From an uncultured Lachnospiraceae bacterium (lineage in GTDB: Bacteria; Bacillota; Clostridia; Lachnospirales; Lachnospiraceae), in assembly GCA_944382125.1 (NCBI GenBank), contig CALWMV010000004.1, positions 1 through 63,978 of the forward strand: a stretch of 63,978 nt of DNA, given 5' to 3'. Shown here in pieces: positions 29,261-37,584 of the stretch; the stretch's first letter is position 1; each line of letters opens with the position of its first letter. The notes under the pieces were generated by a model. It worked only from the letters and a program-made list of their open reading frames with translations, was not told the origin of the DNA and searched no databases. Both the position numbers and the translations under genes were made by a program.

Positions 29261-30133
29261 ATGAAGCGTACGGTTTATATGGCAGCAGTGCTTATGGCAG
29301 CAGTTTTATTTTCAGGATGCAGTACCACGGCCCAGGCTGAGACCTCGGCAAAGACGGAGGTCTCGGAAGCGGTCAACAGGCTTGAGGCCATAAAGGAAAG
29401 GGGCTACATGGAGGTGGTGATGGAGCCCTATCTTGCTCCCTATGAGTTCATCGATCCTTCAAAAAAGGGAGATGAGATGTATGTGGGCGCAGACGTGGAG
29501 CTTGCAAAGTATATAGCGGATCAGCTGGGCGTAGAGTGCAGGATAATCCCGCTGGATTTTGCGACTGTCTTAAGCAGCATCACCGAGGGCAAGTATGACA
29601 TGGCCATATCCGGACTTGCATATACTCCGGCCAGGGCTGAGGCCATGGAGATGAGTAAGGGATATTTTTATGGAAGCGAGGAAAACCTCTACGGCATCAT
29701 ACTGGGAGAGGAGCTCTCAGAGAAGATAAGATCAAAGGAGGATCTTAAGGAGCTTACCGTAGTGGTCCAGAGCGGGTCCATACAGGAGCTGTTTGCCGCA
29801 GAGCTTCCTGAGGGCTGCGGTGAGCTTAAGAGGGTTTCTGCCACCACCGACGGATATCTGATGGTACAGGAGGGAAAGGCTGATGTATGCATAACTGCCA
29901 TCAAGCCTGCAGAGCTTTATATTGAAGCCAATCCGGACTGCGGACTCTGCATCTCTCCTTATATAGATTTTGAGGTGGATGAGGAACTCCAGGGTTCCAG
30001 GATCTGTATGGAAAAGGGTGAGACTGAGCTCCTTAACGCCGTCAATGACATCATAGACGGAGTGCTGGAGTCAGGAATATATGAAGAATGGTACGAGGAA
30101 TATTCGGAGCTTGCGGCTTCCCTCGGAGTATGA
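29261..30133 (+). CDS. Polar amino acid ABC transporter, substrate-binding lipoprotein
   Basis: The 290-residue product is a type II periplasmic-binding-like lipoprotein. A signal peptide ends in the lipobox FSGC (Cys20), so it is anchored to the outer face of the membrane. The mature part has the SBP_bac_3 pattern: MEVVMEPYLAPYEFID, VGADVELAKYIADQLGV, FATVLSSITEGKYDMAISGLAYTPARAE. The ligand is a polar amino acid or related compound, not determinable by eye. It lies 19 bases before the permease gene. No ATPase gene follows. Confidence 0.92.
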   Translation: MKRTVYMAAVLMAAVLFSGCSTTAQAETSAKTEVSEAVNRLEAIKERGYMEVVMEPYLAPYEFIDPSKKGDEMYVGADVELAKYIADQLGVECRIIPLDFATVLSSITEGKYDMAISGLAYTPARAEAMEMSKGYFYGSEENLYGIILGEELSEKIRSKEDLKELTVVVQSGSIQELFAAELPEGCGELKRVSATTDGYLMVQEGKADVCITAIKPAELYIEANPDCGLCISPYIDFEVDEELQGSRICMEKGETELLNAVNDIIDGVLESGIYEEWYEEYSELAASLGV

Positions 30134-30152
30134 AGCCTAAGGGGTGGACAGG

Positions 30153-30818
30153 ATGCCGGAAACTATACTTAACATACTGACAAGATACGGAGGAGTTTAT
30201 CTTGAGGGCCTCATGGGGACCCTGTGGCTTGCTGCAGTGACCGTGATATTCGGAACGATGATCGGTACCCTTCTTGCAGTCATGGGCCTTGGCAGGATAA
30301 GACTGCTCCATGGCTTTGTCAGATTTTATGTATGGATACTCAGGGGCACGCCGATACTGCTTCAGCTGTATTTTTTCTGGATATTCCTTCCCAGGGTACT
30401 GCCCTTTGAGCTCAGTGATACCGCCTGCATAATAACCGCACTGATAGTCAATGCCAGCTCCTATGTCTCGGAGATCATCAGGGCAGGCATACAGGCAGTG
30501 GACAGGGGCCAGGATGAGGCTGCAAGATCCCTGGGACTTGACGGGCTCCAGTCCATGCGCTGGGTGGTGCTGCCCCAGGCCATAAAAAACATACTTCCGG
30601 CCCTGGGCAATGAGTTCATAAATATGATAAAGCAGGTCTCCCTGGCCTCGGTATTCTTCATAAACGAACTGACCACCTCCTACAGGACAGTGCTGTCAGC
30701 CACATACAGGCCTGTGGAGTCCATACTGATAGCAGGAGCCATATACCTTCTTCTGACTACCGTACTGACTTACATAATGGACAGATTTGAAATAAACATG
30801 AAAAGGAGCGAGGCATAA
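30153..30818 (+). CDS. Polar amino acid ABC transporter permease
   Basis: This is a 221-residue inner-membrane permease of the HisM/GlnP type with about five hydrophobic segments. The cytoplasmic EAA loop (DEAARSLGLDGLQSMRWVVLPQA) that docks the ATPase is intact. The ATG at 30153, with AAGGGG about nine bases upstream, is preferred over GTG 30144. The gene is followed three bases later by an amidohydrolase, with no ATP-binding gene in the operon. The ATPase is presumably supplied from elsewhere in the genome. Confidence 0.92.
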   Translation: MPETILNILTRYGGVYLEGLMGTLWLAAVTVIFGTMIGTLLAVMGLGRIRLLHGFVRFYVWILRGTPILLQLYFFWIFLPRVLPFELSDTACIITALIVNASSYVSEIIRAGIQAVDRGQDEAARSLGLDGLQSMRWVVLPQAIKNILPALGNEFINMIKQVSLASVFFINELTTSYRTVLSATYRPVESILIAGAIYLLLTTVLTYIMDRFEINMKRSEA

Positions 30819-30821
30819 GCC

Positions 30822-32267
30822 ATGGATGATAAAAAGTGGATCGGAGACTGGATAGATGAGAATGCAGGCATATTTACGGAGGTCAATGACAGGATATGGG
30901 ACTATGCGGAACTGGCCTTCCACGAATACAGATCCGCAGAGCTTCTGGAGGACATGCTTGGAAAGGCCGGTTTTAAGGTAAAAAAGGGCATTGCCGGCAT
31001 TCCGACTGCTTTTACCGCAGAGGCGTCCGTGGGAAGCGGAAAGCCCGTCATGGGCATACTGGGAGAATATGATGCCCTTTCAGGACTGAGCCAGGAGGCC
31101 GGGATCACAAAAAAGAAGCCCAGGGAGGGCTGCCCCAATACGGGACACGGCTGCGGACATTGCAGCCTGGGCACCGGCTCCCTTGCTGCGGCCATGGCGA
31201 TAAAGGCCTGGCTTGAAGAGAGCGGGGGAGACGGGACCATCATATACTTTGGCTGCCCTGCTGAGGAGGGCGCCGGATCCAAGCAGTTCATGGCCAGGGC
31301 AGGGGCCTTTGACGGAGTGGACTTCGTCTATACCTGGCATCCTTCAGATAAAAATGCAGTGGAGGCTGTCCATATGAATGCCATCATGGGAGCAAACTTT
31401 ACCTTTAAGGGGCTTTCATCCCATGCAGGCTCCACTCCCTATCTGGGGCGCAGCGCTCTGGATGCCTGTGAGCTCATGAGCGTGGGCTGCAATTATCTCA
31501 GAGAGCATGTCATACCGGAGGCAAGGATACACTATGCATATATAGACTCTGGCGGAACTGCCCCCAATGTGGTCCAGGACCGTGCGGTAGTAAGATATGA
31601 GGTAAGGGCTCCATATGTGGCTCAGGCAAAGGAGATATTTGAGAGGGTAAAGGAAGTGGCCAGAGGGGCTTCCATCATGACCGGCACCAGCTATGAATGT
31701 GAGCTTGCCATGGCATTTACAGAATACATACCCAACGATGCCCTGGCAGCGGTGGCTGATGAGTGCATCACCGAGGTGGGAGCTCCGCCTTGGGATGAGG
31801 CAGACTACAGGCTGGCAAAGGATTTTATGGAAAGCTATGGCGATGAGGCCAAGGCAAATATCAGAAACAAGATCACAAAGCTGTACGGAGAGGACAGACT
31901 TGAGGAGATATGGCAGCATCCCCTGGATGCGGAGATACACCACTACGATCCGGGCAAGATAGAGCTTGAGGCGGGATCCACGGATGTGGGAGATGTGGGA
32001 GCGGCAGTACCGACCCTGAATCTGCTTGCGGCCTGCTCCTGCATCGGAAATGTGGGGCACAGCTGGCAGATGACTGCCCAGGCCGCAAGTCCAATAGCCC
32101 ATAAGGGCATGCTGACAGCAGCCAAGATGCTGGCCCTTTGTGCCGTCAGGACTGCACAGAGGCCTGATATCATAGAAAAGGCGAAGGAGGAGGTAAGAAA
32201 AAGGAATAGAGGGCGATATACCTGTCCCCTTCCTGACAGCGTGGCACCGCCCCTTGATACATATTGA
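30822..32267 (+). CDS. M20 family amidohydrolase, AbgB-like
   Basis: The product has 481 residues, typical of AbgB, the B subunit type of p-aminobenzoyl-glutamate hydrolase. Metal-binding features include GHGCGHCSLGTGSLAAA, PAEEGAGSKQFMARAGAF, WHPSDKNAVE and a C-terminal STDVGDVGAAVPT. A dimerisation domain lies near 190-310 (GLSSHAGSTPYLGRSALDA). It follows the ABC permease by three bases with AAAGGAG upstream. This suggests that the transporter imports an acylated or peptide-linked amino acid that this enzyme cleaves. The exact substrate is not known. Confidence 0.9.
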   Translation: MDDKKWIGDWIDENAGIFTEVNDRIWDYAELAFHEYRSAELLEDMLGKAGFKVKKGIAGIPTAFTAEASVGSGKPVMGILGEYDALSGLSQEAGITKKKPREGCPNTGHGCGHCSLGTGSLAAAMAIKAWLEESGGDGTIIYFGCPAEEGAGSKQFMARAGAFDGVDFVYTWHPSDKNAVEAVHMNAIMGANFTFKGLSSHAGSTPYLGRSALDACELMSVGCNYLREHVIPEARIHYAYIDSGGTAPNVVQDRAVVRYEVRAPYVAQAKEIFERVKEVARGASIMTGTSYECELAMAFTEYIPNDALAAVADECITEVGAPPWDEADYRLAKDFMESYGDEAKANIRNKITKLYGEDRLEEIWQHPLDAEIHHYDPGKIELEAGSTDVGDVGAAVPTLNLLAACSCIGNVGHSWQMTAQAASPIAHKGMLTAAKMLALCAVRTAQRPDIIEKAKEEVRKRNRGRYTCPLPDSVAPPLDTY

Positions 32268-32359
32268 GGGGGCCGTAAAGGCTCCGGGAACTGAAGATCG
32301 GAGCAGCGGAAGGCCCGGGATAGGCTTTTTCGCCTGCAGCCTTTTATTTATTTATCGTC

Positions 32360-32388
32360 TTGACAAAACAGAGCTGATTCCGTAAAAT
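32360..32388 (+). promoter_or_regulatory. Promoter of pyrC-pyrE-pyrB
   Basis: TTGACA (32360-32365) and TAAAAT (32383-32388) are separated by 17 bases. The start is predicted near 32395, only a few bases before a perfect hairpin. Confidence 0.8.
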
Positions 32389-32398
32389 AAATCAGGTT

Positions 32399-32429
32399 TG
32401 GCCGGAGGATCACAGGGAACCTCCGGCCA
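32399..32429 (+). promoter_or_regulatory. Hairpin at the predicted 5' end of the pyr mRNA
   Basis: TGGCCGGAGG (32399-32408) pairs perfectly with CCTCCGGCCA (32420-32429) over an 11-base loop. It precedes the pyrC ribosome binding site (GAAAGGA, 32436-32442) by only a few bases and has no T-run, so it is not a terminator. Possible roles are mRNA stability or pyrimidine-dependent control of initiation. No PyrR-type anti-antiterminator loop was recognised. Confidence 0.65.
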
Positions 32430-32448
32430 TATATTGAAAGGACTGACT

Positions 32449-33735
32449 ATGGATATACTTGTAAGAGGCGGAAAGGTATATACGGGATCGGGATTTCAGA
32501 GACAGGACATTGGTATAATTGACGGAAGGATAAGCTTCGATACTGATCGCAGCTTTGATGACAGCTTTGATGCTTCGGGACTTTACATAATACCGGGACT
32601 CGCAGACGCACATGTGCATCTGCGAGAGCCCGGTTTTTCGTATAAGGAGACCATAAGGACCGGCACCATGGCAGCAGCCCATGGCGGAGTCACCTCAGTG
32701 CTTGCCATGCCTAATCTGAACCCTGCACCCTGTGACAGAGCCTCCCTTGAAAAGGAACTGGAGCTGATAAGAAGGGATGCCCTGATAGAAGTGATCCCCT
32801 TCGGAGCCATCACCATGGGCAGGAAGGGCAGAGGAGAGCTTTCTGATATGGAGTCCATGGCCCCTTATGTATGCGGATTCTCCGATGACGGCACGGGGGT
32901 CCAGGAGGAGGAGCTTATGGAGGCTGCCATGAGAAAGGCCGCGAAGCTCCATAAGGTCATATCAGCCCACTGTGAGGATGAAAATGAGCTTAAGCCGGGA
33001 GGCTGTATCCATGACGGGGCCTATGCCAGGGAGCACGGACATGTGGGCATCAATTCCGAGAGCGAATGGAAGCAGGTGGAAAGGGACATAAGGCTTGCAG
33101 AAAAGACAGGGGCAGCCTATCATGTATGCCATGTCTCCACCAAAGAATCAGTGAGGCTCATAAGGGAGGCAAAGAAGAGAGGCGTTAAGGTGACCTGCGA
33201 GACAGGTCCCCACTATCTGATATATACGGATATGGACCTTAAGGAATCCGGAGCCTGGAAGATGAATCCTCCCATCAGGAGCGCCGAGGACAGGGAAGAA
33301 CTCGTAAAAGGGATAAAGGACGGCACCATAGACTGCATCATCACGGACCATGCTCCCCACAGTGCAGAGGAAAAGGGAAAGGGACTGGATGGCTCAGCCT
33401 TCGGTATTACCGGACTTGAGACCTCGCTGGCAGCGGTATATACATATCTGGTGGAACCCGGGATCATAAGCTTTGCTGACATGATGAGACTCATGAGCGA
33501 GGCTCCCAGGAAGATATTCGGCATATCAGGGCCCGGGGCCTTCCTTAAAGAGGGAGACGAGGCCGATCTTGCCATAGTGGATCTGGAAAACAGCTGCAGG
33601 ATCGATGCATCAAAATTTTACTCAATGGGAAGATCCACGCTGTTTGACGGAGCCGAGGTGAAGGGAAGGGTAATGGCCACTTTCTATAAAGGCAGGATGG
33701 TGTATCCCTTTGGATCTTCGGATGACAGGGGCTGA
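32449..33735 (+). CDS. pyrC: Dihydroorotase
   Basis: PyrC closes carbamoyl-aspartate to dihydroorotate in pyrimidine synthesis. The ATG at 32449 has GAAAGGA upstream; the reading frame stays open further back but would include the hairpin. The 428-residue product is a class I enzyme with metal ligands His55 and His57 in DAHVHLREPG. Other motifs are ISAHCEDE, YHVCHVSTKESV, TCETGPHYL and ITDHAPHSAEEK. It is first in an operon with pyrE and pyrB; carAB, pyrD and pyrF are not in the window. Confidence 0.96.
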   Translation: MDILVRGGKVYTGSGFQRQDIGIIDGRISFDTDRSFDDSFDASGLYIIPGLADAHVHLREPGFSYKETIRTGTMAAAHGGVTSVLAMPNLNPAPCDRASLEKELELIRRDALIEVIPFGAITMGRKGRGELSDMESMAPYVCGFSDDGTGVQEEELMEAAMRKAAKLHKVISAHCEDENELKPGGCIHDGAYAREHGHVGINSESEWKQVERDIRLAEKTGAAYHVCHVSTKESVRLIREAKKRGVKVTCETGPHYLIYTDMDLKESGAWKMNPPIRSAEDREELVKGIKDGTIDCIITDHAPHSAEEKGKGLDGSAFGITGLETSLAAVYTYLVEPGIISFADMMRLMSEAPRKIFGISGPGAFLKEGDEADLAIVDLENSCRIDASKFYSMGRSTLFDGAEVKGRVMATFYKGRMVYPFGSSDDRG

Positions 33736-33858
33736 TGAACAGCTCCCTGAAGCTCAGGATCCGGCTGGCTGCCGTGATGAGACCCAAGCCGAAGCTGGAT
33801 GTTTGATATGGGCCTGAGGGCCTGCTTATATAAGAAAATGCGAAAGGACGGAATGATC

Positions 33859-34491
33859 ATGAAAGAAGAAGTTGCAAGAGGACTGCTTTCCATCAAGGCG
33901 GTATTTTTAAGACCTGACGAGCCCTTTACCTGGGCCAGCGGCATCAAGAGCCCCATATACTGTGACAACAGGCTGGTGCTTTCCTCTCCTGAGGTAAGGG
34001 AGATAGTGGAGAGCGGCATAGCTGAGACAGTAAAGAAGTATTATCCTGAGGCCAAGTCCCTGATGGGCACATCCACAGCCGGCATAGCCCATGCAGCCAT
34101 AGCAGCATATAAGCTCGGCATGCCCATGGGATATGTAAGGGGCAAGGCAAAGGACCACGGCAGGAACAATCAGATAGAGGGAAGACTGGAGCAGGGAGAT
34201 AAGGTGGTCGTGATCGAGGATCTGATCTCTACCGCAGGCTCTGCCATAGAGTGCGTTGAGGCTCTCAGGGAAGCCGGAGCCGAGGTCCTTGGCATAGTAA
34301 GCATATTTACCTATGGAATGAAGAAGGGTCTGGACCGCATGGCTGAGGCAGGAGTTGAGAACCACAGCCTTTCCGATCTGGATACTCTGGTCAAGGTTGC
34401 CGTTGAAGAGGGATACATAAAGGAGAGCGATGAAGTGAAGCTCTTAAAGTTCAGAGATAACCCTTCGGATGAGTCCTGGATGAAGCACTGA
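33859..34491 (+). CDS. pyrE: Orotate phosphoribosyltransferase
   Basis: PyrE joins orotate to PRPP to give OMP. The 210-residue product has LRPDEPFTWASGIKSPIYCDNR near the N-terminus and the PRPP-binding motif VVVIEDLISTAGSA. The start is uncertain: ATG 33853 and 33859 are six bases apart, with AAAGGA at 33843-33848. The second gives the length and N-terminus usual for the family. The frame is open further upstream to 33799 without a better start. A gap of about 120 bases separates it from pyrC. Confidence 0.95.
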   Translation: MKEEVARGLLSIKAVFLRPDEPFTWASGIKSPIYCDNRLVLSSPEVREIVESGIAETVKKYYPEAKSLMGTSTAGIAHAAIAAYKLGMPMGYVRGKAKDHGRNNQIEGRLEQGDKVVVIEDLISTAGSAIECVEALREAGAEVLGIVSIFTYGMKKGLDRMAEAGVENHSLSDLDTLVKVAVEEGYIKESDEVKLLKFRDNPSDESWMKH

Positions 34492-34592
34492 TCGTAAAAA
34501 GAAAAGCATACGAAGACTGGGCGGCGGAAGCGTAAGATTGCTCCTGCTGTCCGCGTCGGGCTGCAATAAATCACATTTAAAGGAGTCAGAAG

Positions 34593-35705
34593 ATGAAAAA
34601 GGATGTCAGAAGCATAATAAATATACTGGATCTGTCAAAGGAGGAGATAGAGCTTTTGATGGATACGGCAGACGAGATAGAAAAGGATCCGGCTGCATTT
34701 TCAGAGGTATGCAGGCATAAGCAGCTTGCCACGCTTTTCTTTGAGCCCTCCACGAGGACAAGGCTCAGCTTTGAATCTGCCATGCTTTCCCTTGGGGGAT
34801 CCGTGCTCGGATTTTCTTCAGCTAATTCCAGCTCTGCCTCAAAGGGCGAGAGCGTAGCGGATACCATCGAGGTGGTAAGCAATTATGCGGATATCATAGC
34901 CATGAGACATCCCAGGGAGGGAGCGGCATACGTGGCCTCGCTCCATTCCAATGTTCCCGTGGTCAATGCGGGAGACGGAGGACATTTTCATCCTACCCAG
35001 ACCATGGCGGATCTTCTGACCATACGAAGGAAGAAGGGCAGGATCGGAGATATAACCGTAGGCATCTGCGGAGACCTGAAGTACGGGCGTACAGTACATT
35101 CCCTGATAGATGCGCTCCAGAGATATGAGGGCATAAGATATGTGCTCATCTCACCGGAGGAGCTCAGGCTTCCAGAGTACATGATAGAGAAGCTTGCCTC
35201 CGAAGGAGCTGAGTATACCGAGACCAGGGATCTGGAGACTGCCATACCTGATCTGGATGTGCTCTATATGACCAGGATACAGAAGGAGAGATTCCTGGAT
35301 GAGGCTGAATACGAAAGACTCAAGAACAGCTATGTGCTGACTGAAGAAAAGCTGGATGCCGCAAAGCCCGACCTCTGCATCATGCATCCCCTTCCCAGGG
35401 TCAATGAGATCTCTGTCAGGGTGGATGAGGATGAGAGAGCCTGCTACTTCTATCAGACCTACTGCGGAAAGCAGATGAGGATGGCCCTGATCATGTATCT
35501 CCTGGGACTCACGAAAGAAGATGAGAGAGCACACAGGCCTGCAGGAAAAGTACCGGCAAAGATGCTCGAAGGTTCGGCAAGGTGTGCAAATCCCGCCTGC
35601 ATAAGCGTAACGGAGCAGGAGCTCCCCCAGAGCTTTGAGGCTGTGGATGAGGCAGCAGGACTTTACCGCTGCGTATACTGCGACGAGATCATAAAGATAA
35701 AATAA
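34593..35705 (+). CDS. pyrB: Aspartate carbamoyltransferase fused to a PyrI-type zinc domain
   Basis: The catalytic part (about 1-305) makes carbamoyl-aspartate. Ser-Thr-Arg-Thr-Arg at 53-57, SSSASKGES, HPTQT and MHPLPR are all intact. The 370-residue product is about 65 residues longer than usual PyrB. The extension ends in Cys331-X4-Cys336-X23-Cys360-X2-Cys363. This is the same cysteine spacing as the zinc domain of the separate regulatory chain PyrI of E. coli, including the CxNPxCIS-type start. The nucleotide-binding allosteric domain of PyrI is absent. The extension may stabilise trimer-trimer contacts without ATP/CTP control. Strong terminator downstream; no pyrI gene follows. Confidence 0.93.
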   Translation: MKKDVRSIINILDLSKEEIELLMDTADEIEKDPAAFSEVCRHKQLATLFFEPSTRTRLSFESAMLSLGGSVLGFSSANSSSASKGESVADTIEVVSNYADIIAMRHPREGAAYVASLHSNVPVVNAGDGGHFHPTQTMADLLTIRRKKGRIGDITVGICGDLKYGRTVHSLIDALQRYEGIRYVLISPEELRLPEYMIEKLASEGAEYTETRDLETAIPDLDVLYMTRIQKERFLDEAEYERLKNSYVLTEEKLDAAKPDLCIMHPLPRVNEISVRVDEDERACYFYQTYCGKQMRMALIMYLLGLTKEDERAHRPAGKVPAKMLEGSARCANPACISVTEQELPQSFEAVDEAAGLYRCVYCDEIIKIK

Positions 35706-35729
35706 GCTTCCCGAGGGGGAGAGATAAAA

Positions 35730-35763
35730 GAAGGCCCGGCTTTTAGCCGGGCCTTCGCTTTTT
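35730..35763 (+). terminator. Terminator of the pyr operon
   Basis: GAAGGCCCGGCT (35730-35741) pairs with AGCCGGGCCTTC (35745-35756) and is followed by GCTTTTT. It is very stable. Confidence 0.9.
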
Positions 35764-35806
35764 AGCTGTAAGGATGGAAGAGCCTTTACGAAAACGATGC
35801 CGAGGA

Positions 35807-37138
35807 TCAGTCTGCAGCCTTTCTGAGCCTGTAAAGGACAGCTGAAAGTCCCTTTCTGATATGATGCCAGACAAAACGGATAGAGAAGGAAAGGAGCATG
35901 GAGAGGACATATACTATGATCGTCATGAGTACAGTGTATATGAGCTCTCCGGCTCCGGAGCCTGCAAATCTCCCGTAGAGCTTAAGCTGAAGGCCGGAGG
36001 TTATCAGCTTTGCAAGTATCGGAAAATGCACCAGATATACAGGATATGTGAGCTCCCCGGCAAACCCAAGGATACGGTAAAGCCATTCTCCCTTAAGGGG
36101 CAGGGAAAGCACAAGGACAGTGATGGCTATGGCTGCAAGCACCGAAAGTCCGCTTACCCAGGTAAGGAAGTAGGGACTTGAGGTGTTGAGGGCAGTCACA
36201 TCTACGGAAGGGTCTGCCAGCATATCGGCGTAAAGCTTCTTCTGGAAGATGAACATGGCACTGAAGATGACTGCAAGGCTCAGGGCAGCTGCTATGGCGG
36301 TCAGCCTTCTGCCGCGGCAGGGGGCAAGGCCGGAATAGACCAGGTATCCCAGCATGAAGATGGCCAGCTCCGGAGGCAGTATGGTGGTCTGGTAGATCCT
36401 GAAGAGACTTCCGGTAAGGGTCTCTATATCCACTATGATGAGCCTGTAGCTCACAAGTATGGCGAAGAACCAGAGCACCCTTCTGTCCGCATGACGTGCC
36501 AGCACGCACATGACGGGAAGGAAGAGCATGATGAGCATATAGGTAAAAACATACCATAGATGGGCGTTGTAAAGCCCGAAGGGACCAGCATCGAGGCTTA
36601 TCAGACATTCAAATACATTTCGCAGGCTCCAGTACAGGTCCCCCTCCATCATGCTCCTTATGATGCCTGAGCTTCCCTGGATCCAGTCCTCAAGATAATC
36701 CGTGGCTATGGCAAGGAGTATGGCGGGCAGCAGTACGGAGGTGAGATACTTATTCCATGACCGGAGGAAATTGCTGCTCCTGGGAGCAAAAAAGCCTGCT
36801 ATCAGGAAAAATATACCAACTGCGGGGGCCGCAAGGGTCTGCATAAGTAAAACGGAATCCATGACCCTGAGATCGGCGCTTATGATCATCGGACGCACAT
36901 GGGTCACTATGACCATGAGGCAGGCAATGACACGAAGGAGCTCCACATTTATATCCTTTCCCTTCCGCAGGGAAAGAGCCCTTCTGCCAGGCTCAGGGGC
37001 GGTGACAGGAGAGGAGACGGAAATACCACTGCCTGAAGCATCTATGGCTCCGGCCTCTGAAGGAACGGAGCCTGTTTCTTTAAGGATCCCGGTGATTTCA
37101 GTATCGTTTTTTATTTTAAGATCATTGTTATCATTCAT
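35807..37138 (-). CDS. Membrane acyltransferase, acyltransferase_3 family
   Basis: This 443-residue integral membrane protein has about ten hydrophobic segments after a polar N-terminus of about 60 residues. Motifs NVELLRVIACLMVIVTHV and GIFFLIAGFFAPRS match the acyltransferase_3/OafA-like family that O-acylates sugars or surface polymers. The catalytic histidine would be in VTHV. It is a single gene, convergent with pyrB; the substrate is unknown. No polysaccharide cluster is nearby. Confidence 0.85.
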   Translation of the reverse strand: MNDNNDLKIKNDTEITGILKETGSVPSEAGAIDASGSGISVSSPVTAPEPGRRALSLRKGKDINVELLRVIACLMVIVTHVRPMIISADLRVMDSVLLMQTLAAPAVGIFFLIAGFFAPRSSNFLRSWNKYLTSVLLPAILLAIATDYLEDWIQGSSGIIRSMMEGDLYWSLRNVFECLISLDAGPFGLYNAHLWYVFTYMLIMLFLPVMCVLARHADRRVLWFFAILVSYRLIIVDIETLTGSLFRIYQTTILPPELAIFMLGYLVYSGLAPCRGRRLTAIAAALSLAVIFSAMFIFQKKLYADMLADPSVDVTALNTSSPYFLTWVSGLSVLAAIAITVLVLSLPLKGEWLYRILGFAGELTYPVYLVHFPILAKLITSGLQLKLYGRFAGSGAGELIYTVLMTIIVYVLSMLLSFSIRFVWHHIRKGLSAVLYRLRKAAD

Positions 37139-37374
37139 GTCGAAGATATGTCCTTACTGATTTATAATGCTGCTTTTATACTGTCTTAAGGAGCATATCA
37201 TAAATAGTCCGAAAAAACGAGGCTATCTTTTCAGTAATAAAGATCCCTCCGCCGCACGGCGGTAATGAAAGCTCAGGACCGGCGCAGGGCAGAGGGATAA
37301 GATGCTCATGACATCAGGATGTCAATGATATTAAGATGTCCATGATTTTTGGACCGATGGTCCAAGGGCAGGAC

Positions 37375-37584
37375 TCAGGCTATGGAGGTCACCTCATAAT
37401 CCTGGTCAGTAACAGCCTTCTTAAGGACCTCATCAGCCACGTCCTTTGAAAGCTTTACTACAGCGGTGCCCTTCTCGTGGCTTACCACTGCCTCTGCTAC
37501 TCCGTCAACTGCCTCCAGGGCCTTCTTTACCCTCGCCTCGCAGTGTCCGCACATCATTCCTGTGATATTGAGTGTCTTTTCCAT
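37375..37584 (-). CDS. Possible separately translated CopZ-like copper chaperone from an internal copA start
   Basis: Within copA and in the same frame, AAAGGAG (37600-37594) precedes an ATG (37584-37582) by nine bases. Initiation there would give a 69-residue protein, [19 protein letters not shown]..., identical to the C-terminal HMA domain. It has the size and CxxC motif of a free CopZ chaperone. The site occurs exactly at the domain boundary, which argues that it was once, or still is, a gene start. The alternative is that only the fused form is made. Confidence 0.5.
   Translation of the reverse strand: MEKTLNITGMMCGHCEARVKKALEAVDGVAEAVVSHEKGTAVVKLSKDVADEVLKKAVTDQDYEVTSIA

Noticed and set aside
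31416..32102. A 228-codon minus-strand frame opposite the AbgB-like gene
   Set aside because: It is antisense to a gene with clear M20 motifs and lacks any domain.
37320..37375. TTGGACC/GGTCCAA hairpin after copA as its terminator
   Set aside because: On the copA strand the stem is followed by A rather than T, so it is not a standard intrinsic terminator.
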